A stretch of DNA of 64,000 nucleotides from Agapetus fuscipes (GCA_951799405.1 OX637344.1:5704001-5768000), one strand, 5' to 3'; positions 40,508 through 52,619 are shown, numbered from the stretch's first letter. Program-made: numbers and translations. The notes: a model not told the origin generated them from the letters alone.

Positions 40508-40937
40508 GGTAATAATAATAATATTCGGATGATTTATTTGGTGAGCGCTATTTTTGTGTGTATCACACCTCAAGAGCCCTCTGCGAGCTTGGTCGTCGCT
40601 GTAGAAAGCGCCAAATCTCAAGCAAGACCCAGTTGTTGTAAAGTTGGATGGACCTTTCAGTGACTGGTCTTTGGTAAAGGTTTATGAATTTTTCAACTCA
40701 GCGAAGAGCACATTCGAAATATAAATGGTATATTTTTTGTGCTCCATCGGGATCCGAATCCACAACCTTCCATTTACGAGTCCGAAGTGTTGCTACTACG
40801 GACTACGGACCGGTCCAAGATGCCAACGACACGCGGTGTACCTGAGCGGTAACCCATCCAAGTACTATCCGCGCCCAATGTTGCTTAACTTCGGTGATTT
40901 ATGGGAACCGGTGCTTTCAACATGGTAACGTCGTTGA
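40508..40937 (-). repeat. 5S/tRNA chimeric SINE (family C), full length
   Basis: The cleanest copy. Read on the minus strand it has a 5S-like head (40935 to 40822) spanning essentially the whole 5S length: CCATGTTGAAAGCACCGGTT, ATCACCGAAGTTAAGCAACA, TTGGGCGCGGATAGTACTTG and ACACCGCGTGTCGTTGGC. A tRNA-like segment follows (about 40821 to 40745, GGATTCGGATCCCGA), then the body and an (ATT)n tail at 40508-40522. The two promoters in series could each drive polymerase III transcription. Confidence 0.88.
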
Positions 40938-40957
40938 CTTGATATTTGATAATAATT

Positions 40958-41205
40958 CATCGTCTAAGTTACAAATATATAGGTATATTGCCATTTATGG
41001 CTTATTAATTTTTAATGCACGCCTTTTATATGCAGGCACATCTAAATTCACGCTTACACATGTTGAATGTGTACATACAAAATTATTCGACTTTCTCTGA
41101 AACCACAGATCACAGAATATAAATCTGAAACATTGCCAAAGTAAAAACATTTTTTACAGCGTGGGTGGTCAGCCACATCCCAACCTACTAGTTAAGGAAC
41201 ACAAA
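40958..41205 (-). repeat. Family A repeat, diverged
   Basis: CGTCTAAGTTACAAATATAT at the tail, GCGTGGGTGGTCAGCCACAT and CCAACCTACTAGTTAAGGAA at the 5' end. The middle is shortened. Confidence 0.7.
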
Positions 41206-42471
41206 CATATAACTAACTCAACTTAACTAAGCTACACATATAGTGTAACTTTTTGCCGCGTTATTTTTCTAGCCAGACAAAATTGGTTGGTGAAGACCAT
41301 TTTTATTCACAAATCTATTTAATAAAAAGAATTGCCCTAACTTCAAAACTACCGATATATATATTTAAAATAAAGAACACAATAACTAATTTATGCTAAA
41401 GATTGCGGCAACCCTGACCACACATGACAGCTGCGCTCCACGAAATTCTTCGAAAAAAGAGACGTGCGCACACCTCCGCGTCTCTCAATCGAATGAAAAA
41501 TTTTGTGCTCTGCAGTTGCTTTTGAAGGAATTTCGGTTTACCGTACAAAAGTTTGTATGGAAATTTTGAAGGTGTTATTTTAATTTTATTTTGTAAAATT
41601 CACATGCATTATCACGAAAAAAAAATGCGGTCAATTTTGAGTTTGATTAATAAACTTACTATTCATATATATTTTTTGTAAACTTTCATTCAACAAATTC
41701 AAGTTATTCATTGAACCCAGATAGCATTATTTCGTAATATTTCATAAGTTTGTGTTCATTTTGACAGAATTCAAATAACTTTTACCATTTTTGGAAACGG
41801 TCAATCTGTAAATTATACATTTCTTTATTTTATTCTGACAGTAACAGATTAAAAAAAAGAAGTAAACATAATGGACATTTAAAACCCAGAACACCGTTTT
41901 GGACGTATTCGCTCTATGGAGTCTTAAGCATGTAAAGATCTATTGATTAATTCAAAATCTAAGTTTTAAGAGATTAAAAAACACTGAGGAAAGAAGCAAA
42001 GGGGTAATATTTATTATTTGTGATTAAGTGCAACTTTAATTATCCAGCATGCGCATGGCAGAAACCGTAGGCACGCCACTGCCTCTGACATTGAACACAA
42101 GCTCTGTACCAACTACGCTTGTAACCTGTTTGTGTGAAAATAACAAAACTGAAAAGTTTTCTCAAGTATTTTTGCATTCATCTATAATCTAAGTTAGTAA
42201 CCTTTAAATTTCATATTGCCTACATGTGTAAGTTCAAGCGTTAAATACTGCATATGCACTTGTAAAATATCCAAGAACATCTCAGCTCAGTTGGTTACTT
42301 GTTACCAACCTCCCTTTCTTGAAACGCCAGCCTACAAGTCAAGGAATATGTGTAAAGAAAACAATTCATGAAATTTTTCCATCAAAACTTTGTACATCTC
42401 CATTAAAAAAAATGCAGCAAAGGCGAGCAATCCCCGAAGGGGTCGTATATAACAAGTGTATCTATTTATTT
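41206..42471 (+). other. Intron with one old family A copy
   Basis: About 42180-42345 is a decayed family A copy (TCTATAATCTAAGTTAGTAA ... CCTACAAGTCAAGGAA). CCCAGATAGCATT at about 41717 matches the terminus of the 57111 transposon, a possible terminal fragment. Confidence 0.5.
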
Positions 42472-42705
42472 TTACAGGTAAGGGAGCCGTCCTTACGCCA
42501 ACCATTTCAGTGATGTGGGGGGGTTTCCTAGCTGGTACTTATTTCTTGTGAAGGCTGAGTAAACCTTGCTGGTTTTTTGTTTTAAGGGTTGAAATAGACA
42601 CTGAAATGAGAAATCATTTCTGACACTCTTGACGGGATTCGAACCCGAGCTCTCGGCATAGAATGCAAGCACTCTACCAACTGAGCTATCGACCGAAATT
42701 AATTT
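42472..42705 (-). repeat. tRNA-SINE (family B), full length
   Basis: Best copy. On the minus strand an A box GATAGCTCAGTTGGTAGAGT (42690-42671) and B box CTCGGGTTCGAATCCCGTC (about 42649-42631), then GAGTGTCAGAAATGATTTCT and the AAGGTTTACTCAGCC body. Confidence 0.85.
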
Positions 42706-42768
42706 AAAAACATAAAAATGCTGTCAAAAAATTCAGATAATAATGTGTGTGTATGATTGATGTTTTAG

Positions 42769-42915
42769 GTGGATAAGATTATCGAGGTGCACCACAAGAA
42801 GAACGGCAAGAGGGAGTTCCTGATCAGGTGGAAGGGCTGGTCCTCCAGCAGTGACACCTGGGAGCCCGAGGAGCACCTCAGCTGCCCCGACCTCATCAAG
42901 AAGTTCATGGAGAAG
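42769..42915 (+). CDS. Chromodomain 2 exon
   Basis: Acceptor TTGATGTTTTAG, donor GTGAGC. 49 codons, the same length and phase as chromodomain 1: VDKIIEVHHKKNGKREFLIR WKGWSSSSDTWEPEEHLSCP DLIKKFMEK. The cage aromatics are Y of the preceding EEYE, W of IRWKGW and the following W (in place of Y). The codons are GC-rich compared with exon 2. Confidence 0.95.
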
Positions 42916-43463
42916 GTGAGCGGCTTCCCTTCCAACTGCATTACAGGGAAACTCATTCTTAAGTCTTTAGGATGGGCCCATAGTAGTTAATAAAATAATA
43001 GATTCCCAATAATCAGGGATCTTTTTAGTTCATAGCACTGTCAGCCCATACACTTGGCAGAAATGCTAAATGCAGTATGGTGAACTAAGTGTCTTTTTCA
43101 AACTACCTATTGAAATTATGGCACTCTGTACTGTCCTTAGCCTGTCCGGATCCATTTCCATTCTAATTCCATTTTGCCGGCGTTCTGTGATATCCCAGTG
43201 GCTGAAGCACTGAGTTATTCTGTTATTTGGGGTGAATTAAAGACTCAAGATAATTCTCGGGTCAAAGAAGTATGCAGAAGGTAGATGTCATGCCTGTACA
43301 ACAGGCAACATAGGACTTGAATTTTATGCATAGGAAGTTGGGGAGTTGTTCTAGGTTTCGCAGGATTGCTAAGTCTTCTCCACAGTAACAGAGTGCATGT
43401 CAGGGGAACCTAATACTAACAGTGCACAAAGATTGCATAAAGGAAATATGTTTGATTTATCAG

Positions 43464-43588
43464 GTGAAAACTATGAAGTCCAGCGGTCAGCGTGATCTGC
43501 GAATGGCCCCTTCCACAACCAAACGCTTCACTCTTAGTACCCAAAGTGGAAACCGACGCTTGAGCAAGCGCGCCGGAAATAAACAAAG
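43464..43588 (+). CDS. Double-chromodomain protein, C-terminal exon
   Basis: Acceptor TTTATCAG, donor AG|GTAATA. Encodes VKTMKSSGQRDLRMAPSTTK then RFTLSTQSGNRRLSKRAGNK, a basic Ser/Thr-rich tail that looks disordered. It leaves two bases for the last exon. Confidence 0.82.
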
Positions 43589-43776
43589 GTAATAGATACT
43601 TTATAAAGCTTACAGCCCTAGGGTGCTGAGCCATGTGTATAAATTGTGTAACACTTGGTACAATCTACATTGTCTCAAATCTCAGAGGACAAACAATTTT
43701 ATTCCTAAAGCCCATATATTGCAGATGTAAGGTCCCCAAATACTGTGTTGATTTTTCTTAGCGGCTTATCCAGTCC

Positions 43777-44196
43777 GGTCAATAGCTCAATAGAGTGCTT
43801 GCATTCCATGCCGAGAGCTCAGGTTTGAATCTCATCGAGTGGGTCAGAAATGATTTCCTGATTCAGTGTTTATTTCTAAAATCTAAATCTAAGCTGCAAA
43901 GATATGTATCATTTGAGATTCAAATTAAAGGCATTCCCACAAGCAGACATGCATAATTTCACGCTTACACATGCCGCATGTAGACCTACAATATAAAAAA
44001 CCCAATCTCAAATGAACATAAGCCCTGCAACTCTTGCCAACCTTCCCTGAAGCAGGGGTGACATTGGCAAAGTGAACCATTTTTTACAGTATGGGTGGTC
44101 AGCCGCGTACCAACCTATCAGTCAAGGAAAATTTCAAACCCAAAACAAAATGCCGGCAAAGTTTACTCAACCTTCACAAGAAATGAGTACCAACAA
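43777..44196 (+). repeat. tRNA-SINE (family B) split by a family A insertion
   Basis: Left half 43777-43876 (CAATAGCTCAATAGAGTGCT, AGGTTTGAATCTCATCG B box). Right half 44132-44196 (GCCGGCAAAGTTTACTCAAC, CTTCACAAGAAATGAGTACC). A minus-strand family A copy (43877-44131) lies exactly between them, showing that family A was active after this SINE inserted. Confidence 0.8.
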
Positions 44197-44707
44197 GGGG
44201 CGTGCATCCCATACAAAGCACATGTGCCTAATAGGTAGGCAATATATGGTAAAAGATATCCAGATTTAAATTTCGAAATTTAATTTCAATTGGAGTCATT
44301 GTTAGCACTTCAGTCAATTTCAAACAAGTTATTTTAAAGGAATAGGAGAAAATATGTATTCTGAAATGTATTTGCCTATGCCCTATGCACTTGCCTGGTG
44401 CCAACCCCCTCGGGAGCTGGGAAACCTCCACTGTAACTGAATTAGGTGCATGCGACTCCTCCTAGTAGAACAGGACAAGATGTAGCTTAGTTATTCCTCC
44501 ACTATTATTCTTATCCCTTCACCATCATCCTACTGACAAATTCAACTCGGGGTGGGTTTTGGTCTCCCAGATCAACCGCAGCCACCACTGCCTGTCTGCC
44601 TTTCACTTGCAGTCTCCCGCAGCTACCAGTCTGTACAGCGATGTTGATCTGGCTATTATTATATCATTTTACCACCATCTGCTAATTCTCTTGTGTGTGC
44701 ATTTCAG

Positions 44708-44732
44708 AGTCCGCTATGATGATGCTGAATAA
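44708..44732 (+). CDS. Double-chromodomain protein, last coding exon
   Basis: Acceptor TGTGCATTTCAG before 44708. Completes Arg and adds VRYDDAE, then TAA at 44730-44732. The tiny last exon is supported by exact phase fit and a clean acceptor. The 3' UTR probably extends to a signal at about 45886 (GGAATAAATG) or earlier. AATAAA also overlaps the stop. Confidence 0.75.
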
Positions 44733-46920
44733 AAATTGCAGAAGTTCAAAGTAAATTTACATTAATAATAAGAATATGGTTGGAACGGTGCAGACAATAC
44801 AAACCATAAGAGGAAACTGCATCCAAGTCCCGCCGTGGATTAACAATGTAGGACGAGTTTGCCATTTTTGTTTTTATTTGAAGACTGTTTCCTCTGCGTT
44901 CCTTAAAATGGAGAAAATATATCGCGAATTTGTCATTTAAGATTCATGACTTATTTTTGCATAAATGTTTAACAGAATATTGCTTTGCAGCAATCTTGAA
45001 GTAACATGGAATCATAGTACTAAAACCATACATGGCAATTTTATATGATATTAGTTAGGGTGTGACTTTTGTGTAAAATCTTATTTTTTGTTTTGATTTT
45101 ATTTTATTTGAAATGCATCACATACATGATATATTATAGGTTGACGACTTCTAATATATTTTTTAAACAATTTAGAACAGGCAGGTGTATGTACTACATA
45201 GACAAAAATAAGTCAATTGGAAATTTTACATTATATAGAAGCATTTGTGTTTTATAACATGTGAAAAAATTATAACTTCTAAATTTTAATTATTTTATTT
45301 TAGTTTTAAGTGAAGTCAGTCGTATGAACTGCAAATAAAAATGAGATACATAATGCATTGAAACACAGAAAACGGCATTCTCTGTGTTTCTATAGAATGC
45401 TGCTTTTTGTTTGATAGGATTGAAATATTTCTTTTTTTTAACCGGATAACAAATAAGTAAGCTTTTATTCTGTCTCTTCATAAAAGTACAATGCGGTCTC
45501 ATCATTTTAGAAAGATGTTATTTATAAACATAATATGCATTTGATTACAATACTGCATTTCTTTGTATGACCTGAATGTGTGTATTTATGTATAAGGTAC
45601 CTATTGAAACAATGCTGAAGAGATAGCATTGATATCTTACATTAGATTTTAGTTTTATGATTTATGATGTATTACTTGTACATAGCTCCTACAAAAAGTG
45701 TCAACCAGCACCTGTATCCCAAGTTTGAAAAGTAACATTTGAACTCAACTGTAATGGATACTAAAAAATGTATGGAATTTAAAACAGCGCCACTTGTGTT
45801 TAGTTTAGTTTCCATATCTTTTTTGGTGAATCTCTATGGCCGAGTTTGAACATAAAAGTTTGAAACTTAGTATACTGTACACGGAATAAATGTTGCAAGT
45901 GTGCTTCACATTATATTATTCAAATATTTATTTCTCATTTCACAACATGGATGGGTGTTGTCCTAAAAAAATAAGAGGGCTAACTGAGTGTTGGAACGCA
46001 CAGAACCAATATATTATTATTTGTGACTAGATACTTTGTATTGTGCAACAAGAATGTCCTTAGATACAACATTTACTTATAATTTAAACTTGTTTCATAA
46101 AATATAGAATAATTTTAGAAATACTTTTCAACAATAAATGGTTAAGAAAATATTTCTTTTTTTATTATTTTTCTACCCCATATTTCTATTGTCGCCCAAG
46201 AACTTTTAGGATTTTAATCGCTCATAGGTGTCACATCCCATTTAAAAGTCTCAAGAGAATGGCGACCAGGAGAGATTAATGACTAGCTCAAGGCACTGCC
46301 TTTATAAGAGGATGGCAACCAGCATGGACAAGTAGTTAGTACAAGGCACTGCCTTGACAAGGGATGGTGGCCAGCAGAGATATAGCTAGCACAAGGCATT
46401 TACTGCGCCTATAGCATGATGCAACATCCTAAAAATCTTGATATTTCCTGGAACTAATAAAAAGGCGAGGTGAGAAGGGACGTGGCGCGGTTACTGCAGG
46501 TGCCATGCTGGAAGACAGGTGGATGGAGGCCAAGGAGAGATATGGGCTGTACGGCCATTGAAGAAGTATTTTCTGTAACATGCATCAGTAAATGTCTAAT
46601 CTATGGTTTCAAAGCACTAACATAATGTGAGAAAATAAAATTAAACTTAACTGTCAGAACTTTTTTCTTTCAGTGTTACTTTAATTGAAGATTGTCGATC
46701 ACGGATATTTTTACATAAGTTGCTTGTGCTCTCAGTGCTACTTAACCTTTTAGCTTCTGAATATTCTGGCTATATAAATACCCCCAGGGGGGAATACTCT
46801 TACAAACCCTTTTCTTTAAACATTTTTTATTTTCCTACCTTAACACATTTGCAGACACACGAAATGTGAAGTAGGCTAGAAAAAACACACTTATTTCAAC
46901 ACTCAAATTGTATTTTTATT
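44733..46920 (+). other. 3' UTR and downstream DNA
   Basis: The first about 1.15 kb may be 3' UTR. About 46742-46800 shares a block with 36930-36975 (TTCTGAATATTCTGGCTATA, ATACCCCCAG), an unnamed repeat. No exon seen. Confidence 0.45.
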
Positions 46921-46924
46921 ATAT

Positions 46925-48700
46925 ACTAGCAGACCAAACCGCGCTCTCGCACGGTTGGCTGCTAGGCCCTACGGGCAGTTTGAAGTCCGGCTTCGCCAGC
47001 ACACTTTACCCCTGCTCTGATTTTTAAAAGATCCATGAGAACTGACCAACAACAACAACAAAAAGTGGACAGTTTTACGGTAGAATCCCAGGCCTGATCA
47101 TGCTATTTTCTATTGTTGTGCAGGTGCTGAAGTCTTTATCCTGCTTTTTATTTCTGCTCTTTATTTTTCTGGTGATGGTTTATAATGATGCTCGACACGA
47201 TCATTATCAATTAAGTGTATAACTTGTCTTTTCTGCTCTTTTTCGTTTTGCTGGTAATAGTATCTTAAGCGTACCTGTGTTGCTTGCAATTGTCTTATAG
47301 TGGCATGAAACATGACTGCGTTTGCCATACGGCATTGTTTTGTTGGTACTGGTGCTTTTGTTTTTAGATAGTTCCAGCTGCTCTTATTGTCATGAAATGC
47401 CTTCAAACTGCTCGTCCTGCTCTGAATTATCTTTTGACATCTTTAAACTGCTTGTGATACTTTTCACGATATTTTAGTGTCTGATACTGCTTGGTACCTG
47501 AAGATACCTTAAAATGCCTAAACTCACAATCTACAAAAAATCTAAGTATGGGAAAACGTTCGACCCATCGACAGAACTCTAAGAAAAAAATGACTTTTGA
47601 AAATTAAAAAAAAAAAACTTTTTAACTTTTTTCATTTTTATATATAAGACACTTTGTATGAAATTTTACTTTTTAAATATTTGTTCAAAGAAATTTGCCG
47701 TAGAAAAAAAGTTTCTTCCAACATTTATGGGGTTTACTAAAATGCATTTTAAATTCGAGTATGAGGCCTAGACATTCAAAATGGCCGCCTGCAGAGCAAT
47801 ATATTTTTTTAGTTTGTATGACGGGTATGCAAAATATACACTTGGTGTGATTGTCTGATTACATATCTTTACATTTTGAAAAATTAGAATTGTAAATTTA
47901 TCATCAAAATAGTTGATTTTTTTACTTATAAATTTGACTTTTTGGTGAAAATCAGGTTTTTCAAAATTTTGTTTGAAAAAATTTGTCATTGAAAAAAGTT
48001 TTCTTTCAAAAAATGTTAGCATTAGCCAAACAAACTCAATCATTGAGAATGAACTTCCAGAATTTTAAAATGAATGCCAGAAGAGTGTTAAATATTGAAG
48101 AAACAAAAAAAAATGTATGGCAGCTACTCTTAATCCTTCATGTATTTCGTTGTTCTTTTAAAAATATTTAAGTCTGTTTATGTTCAGATAGCACGCCAAA
48201 TTTCAATGTTCCAACTTTATGCATGCGCCCGTTGTGCCACCTGAAAGTTATTATTTTTTATTTTTTTCTATGTAGGTATTTACAAATTTTGTTTGAAGAA
48301 TTTACTTTTTGCGAAAAAATTTCTTCCAAAAGTTGTTTAAATAACTAAGAGACATGACTGTTTCGAATATCAAGTCTGTTTATTCAAAATGGCCGCCAGC
48401 GGCATGATTTTAATGTTCAGTTTGTATGGCAGGTATGCGAAATATGCACGTGACGGCATCCGGACCCTAACAGTTGTTTAGCCACTAACACTTTATGGGG
48501 GTATGCAAAATTTCAGCATCGTGCTGCAAACGGTCTGGGCGCCTATAATGGTACAAATATACAAACAAACAAACGGACAAACAAACAAACACCAAAAATT
48601 CTGGAACATAGCGTTAGTTCAGTTTGTCAATAGAAACACTTTGTAGAAAAACATTTTTGCAAATTCGAAAAAAACAGACGCAAATACCCTCTCCTTTTTT
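46925..48700. repeat. Decayed interspersed repeat region
   Basis: Starts ACTAGCAGACC..CGCGCTCTCGCACGG and ends with GGACAAACAAACAAACACC and TTTATATATAAGATA, a layout common in invertebrate non-coding interspersed repeats. Two related blocks (47760-47830, 48380-48440) share ATTCAAAATGGCCGCC and GTTTGTATG.C.GGTATGC. No intact ORF. Confidence 0.45.
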
Positions 48701-48724
48701 ATATATAAGATATTTTTATTTTTT

Positions 48725-48920
48725 TTTGACATCCAGGGACAAACGGCTATTGCCGTGTTCTTTGGATTTCTGTAGGGACTCACGAATGCTACATGTATGC
48801 AATTCTATCAGAAATAGCCGTTTAGTCCCTAGTAATAACGTTTTATCACGACGGCTATTACTGTTTCGTCCAGTCCTAGACAAGCTCATAGAGCGGCTAT
48901 GACCGTTTCGTCCGCGAACG
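48725..48920. repeat. Block with four diverged GGCTAT..CCGTTT.GTCC words
   Basis: ACGGCTATTGCCGTGTTC, AATAGCCGTTTAGTCCCTA (inverted), ACGGCTATTACTGTTTCGTC and GCGGCTATGACCGTTTCGTC lie within 190 bp. Function unknown. Confidence 0.5.
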
Positions 48921-49018
48921 TGTTAATTGATGGAGACACTTCAAACTGTGTGAATACTCATATGTATTAGTTATTCAAGAACAAAAATCACAAAGGCTTA
49001 GCACAGATTTCCACTTAC

Positions 49019-49166
49019 AGATTTTAAAAAATATTAAAAACTCACATGAACATAAACCTTGCGACTCCTGCCGCCTTTCCTTGAAACCAGGGTGGCATTG
49101 GCAAAAGTGAACCAATTTTTACAGCATGGGAGGGTCAGCCTCATACCAAGCTATCAGTCAAGGAGC
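49019..49166 (-). repeat. Family A repeat, 5' half
   Basis: TGAACATAAACCTTGCGACT to CATACCAAGCTATCAGTCAA. The tail side is missing. Confidence 0.7.
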
Positions 49167-49439
49167 TAAGGGGCTGTCCATATATTAAAAGTGACGTCGT
49201 TCTTGTAAATACCAATTTCTACAAAATATACCAAATATTATGTAAGTAATATAACAGTATTAATTATTAAGCTCATCCATTATTACAGCAAGACGGGGGG
49301 AGGGGATCATTAGATAATGACTATAGGATGATTGTAGGGGGGGGGGGGTCGAAAATCGGCCAAAATCTATGACGTAATTTATGGACGGCCCCTAAGTGAC
49401 ATATTAAGTTGAGATTGTTTCCTTAGTTAAGGCTGTGCT

Positions 49440-50395
49440 CAAAAAAAAAATCCCGTTGTTTTTATAAATTTGTTTCTTATACTTTATGGCCTTAGTAAAA
49501 GAGTGACATTAATGTAAAAAATCACGCGTGTTAAACAATTTTTTATCTTAATTTTAAAGTTAGTTTTTTTTATATAACTTAAAAAATGACGCCACAAAAA
49601 AATATTTAAAAAAACAGTTTTTTTTACGTTTTAGTTTTTTGCTCGCATTTTGTTGTTTTGTATTTTGGAAATATTTTTTTTCTTTATAATTATAGAATGA
49701 TACAAATTAGAGTATGTGGTGTGATTTTTATTAGAATAATGTGAATAGTTTTTGCGATAATATGAAAAAACTGAAACTATAACTTATTTAATTCTTGAAA
49801 ACACTTTTTTCATATTATATCTATAATCTAAGTTGCAAGGATACATTCATTCAAAGCTCTCAGATCTATGCCAACAAACACGTATAGTTCGCGCTTACAA
49901 ATGCTGATTGTGTACTAACAAATAAAATTCAAACCTCAATGAACATAAGCCCCACAACTTTTGCCGACCTTCCCTGAAACAGGGGTGACACTGGCTAAGT
50001 GAACCATTTTTTACTGTATGGGTGGTCAGCCTCATACCAACCTATAAGTCAAGGAATTATCTTAAAATTATTATTAAATAATTATTATCTCAAAAACTAT
50101 TCACATTATTCTATTAAAAATCACACCACATACTAGAATTTGTAACATTTTATAATTATGAAGAAAAAAAATATTTCCAAAATACAAAACAACAAAATGC
50201 GAGCAAAAAAATGTAAAAAACCCGATTTTTTTTTAATATTTTTTTGTGGCGTCATTTTTTAAGTTATATAAAAAAAAAACAACTTTAAAACTAAGAAAAT
50301 TATTAAACACGCGTGATTTTTTTCATTTGTTACTCTTTCACTAAGGCCATAAAGTATAAGAAACATATTTTTAAAAACAACCGGATTTTTTTTTT
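49440..50395. repeat. Long inverted repeat with a family A copy in the loop
   Basis: Arms of about 350 bp (49440-49800 and 50045-50395) are inverted copies: left CTTATACTTTATGGCCTTAG, ATCACGCGTGTTAAACAATT and ATGACGCCACAAAAAAATAT; right ATATTTTTTTGTGGCGTCAT, AAACACGCGTGATTT and AAGGCCATAAAGTATAAG. A minus family A repeat (49820-50057) occupies the loop. Confidence 0.85.
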
Positions 50396-51735
50396 GACCG
50401 GAGTCTTAAATACACGTGATTTTCTACGAGAGAAACACTAAAAAAGAGGGGCAATCCTATAGCTCAGAAGTTTGTCATGAGTATCTCATTATTAATTCAT
50501 TTACCATGAGAAGTTATCCCCAATAAAATGTTTTACCCACGATTTGTCAAATCAGTGAATCAGCACTTATTTAGTTTTAACTTTAAGGTGGTGATTTTTC
50601 AGGCAAACGTTGAATAACTACAAGAACTGTAAGTGAACATAATGACTAAGTACAAAAATGAAGAACAAGTTCCATTCATAAGGAAAAAATCACATCAGGT
50701 CACTAACTACATATGTTCAATTCCAACAGTTTATTTAAACAAGGCACTAACAACCAGAACATTCCATTTTTAAAAAAGGGTGCAGTTTGCTTCTATTTTC
50801 CAAAGCAAATAACTTAAACACAGCCGTAAGTCTTAAAAAAATGTTTTTCGGGACACTGCGAGTTGGGTTTTGTATGGATGTTGACAATTCAAAAATACAG
50901 AATACACAAACCACACATGGTAAACAACAGTTTATACCAAAATGTATGGCGGTGATTAGTGAGAGCCGCATAAAATAGTTCCTCTCTTGTTTTTTGTACA
51001 AAAATCAGATAAATATTTTTATCCTTTTCAAATACATTTTTCTCATTTTGACCACGATGGTACTTAGTGCCTTTTTTAAATAAACCACTTAGTGACTTCT
51101 TACAATTCAGATGCGAATGAAATATCATAAATTTGGAGAATACACGTGATGTCACCTGGCCGGGTTAAAGACAGTTCAGAGCGTCATAACTTCAATACAA
51201 TATTATGTAGGTAGTTTGGAAAGACACTAAAAAGCTCCGCACTGCATTTAGCATTACCACCAACAGTATAGGCTCACAGTGCTGTGAACTAGAAAAAAAT
51301 CCCTGATTATCAGGATTTTTTTTAAAATTTAATATAGGTGATGTCACATGATCGAGGGATATTTTGAATGTCGATAGTCCATCCAGATTTGAATTATAAA
51401 AGTATATTTATTTTTAACGTTGATCATCTTCTGTCAGTTGGGTGTTTTCTGGGATTAAGCCGTGCACAAGCAGTTCTCTTTTGTCAACGGTAAAGGCTCA
51501 GCTGTGCTTCAAGCTCTTGCATGTCCGACACCTGGAATTTTTCCTGCTGCTCCTTCAGTAAGTTCAAAATGGCCAACAGCTGTGCTTTTTCTGCTCTGTA
51601 ATTGTTTCAAGACATACGTTGAGCTTTATTTGAGTGCCATGTTAACCTAGTCCTAAAGAAAAATAATCCTAATGATAAAAGAAAAACAGCTTTGTTTTCG
51701 ATTACGGCTGTTTTTCTTTTATCATTAATGATGAA
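50396..51735. other. Intergenic, dispersed repeats only
   Basis: 50460-50600 pairs with 7493-7625. 51290-51380 shares GATCGAGGGATATTTTGAATG with about 22745-22765 and GATTATCAGG-type words with 42995-43030. No gene supported. Confidence 0.5.
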
Positions 51736-51737
51736 CA

Positions 51738-51985
51738 TTCCTTGACTTATAGGTTGGTATGAGGCTGGCCACCCATACTGTAAAAAATGGTTCACTTTGC
51801 CAATGTCACCCCTGTTTCAGGGAATGTCGGCAAGAGTTGCAGGGCTTATGTTCATTTGAGTTTGGATTTTATTTGTAAGTACACAATCAGCATTTGTAAG
51901 CGCGAACTACACGTGTTTGTTTGTGGGCATACATCTGAGAGCTTCTAATGAATATATCCTTGCAACTTAGATTATAGATTATAGA
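51738..51985 (+). repeat. Family A repeat, full length, best plus-strand reference
   Basis: Runs from TTCCTTGACTTATAGGTTGG to GCAACTTAGATTATAGATTA, 248 bp, with no internal gap. Useful as the reference copy for this family. Confidence 0.9.
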
Positions 51986-52059
51986 TGAACGATTACAAAG
52001 TTAATGCCTCTACAATCAATAAAAAAAAAAAAAACCTTCCTATCTATTAGGATGGTTTA

Positions 52060-52619
52060 GGGCCGGTCTTATAAACGAGAGACCAAATATCCGTAAGTAT
52101 CTCGGCAAGTTACTAACGGATGGACGTTTACGGACTGATCTTACCGATGGTCGTCCTATAAAGCTTTTTTAACCGTCCGTTAGTTCTCAATAATGCACTC
52201 GTATTTTCAATGATTTTTTGCGTGCATTCATGAACATACGTCATCCGTTTGCTGTCAAAGACGAAACATAACCTAAAGTTGCTTTTGACAAATACGAAAA
52301 CGACTAGACAGCGCAATTTTAATGCATTATCTATCACTTTCGGAAGAAATTATCTTTAACAGGATAGAGCGTAGTAGTCCAATGACACGCAAAACTCACC
52401 GCAAAGAAACAATTCTTTGACAGCTGACCTAACCTCAAACCTTAACTAACCGGCCGGTATCTGCCATTAATCGATGGGTCGGCCGTCGGTTAGATCTGTC
52501 GGTAACTTTTACGGAAATAAAACAAACGGATTCTTATAAGACGAAAATTGTGACGTTTGTATTATATTTCGGTAAATTTGGTACGACATTGAACTAACGG
52601 ATGTTTATAAGACCGGCCC
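52060..52619. mobile_element. Harbinger-type MITE, 560 bp, TSD TTA
   Basis: TIR GGGCCGGTCTTATAAAC (52060) and its reverse complement (ending 52619) with the target TTA on each side (52057-52059, 52620-52622). A 3-bp TTA target and GGGCC.. ends fit PIF/Harbinger. Additional inner copies of the CCGTAAG/CGGTAAC words occur. Non-coding. Confidence 0.85.

Noticed and set aside
42631..42695. True tRNA gene
   Set aside because: A and B boxes are present, but the surrounding sequence does not close an acceptor stem and the unit recurs with a shared SINE body.
42769..42915. Chromoshadow domain of an HP1 protein
   Set aside because: The sequence keeps the RWKGW and SDTWEPE signature of a chromodomain, not the shadow-domain pattern.
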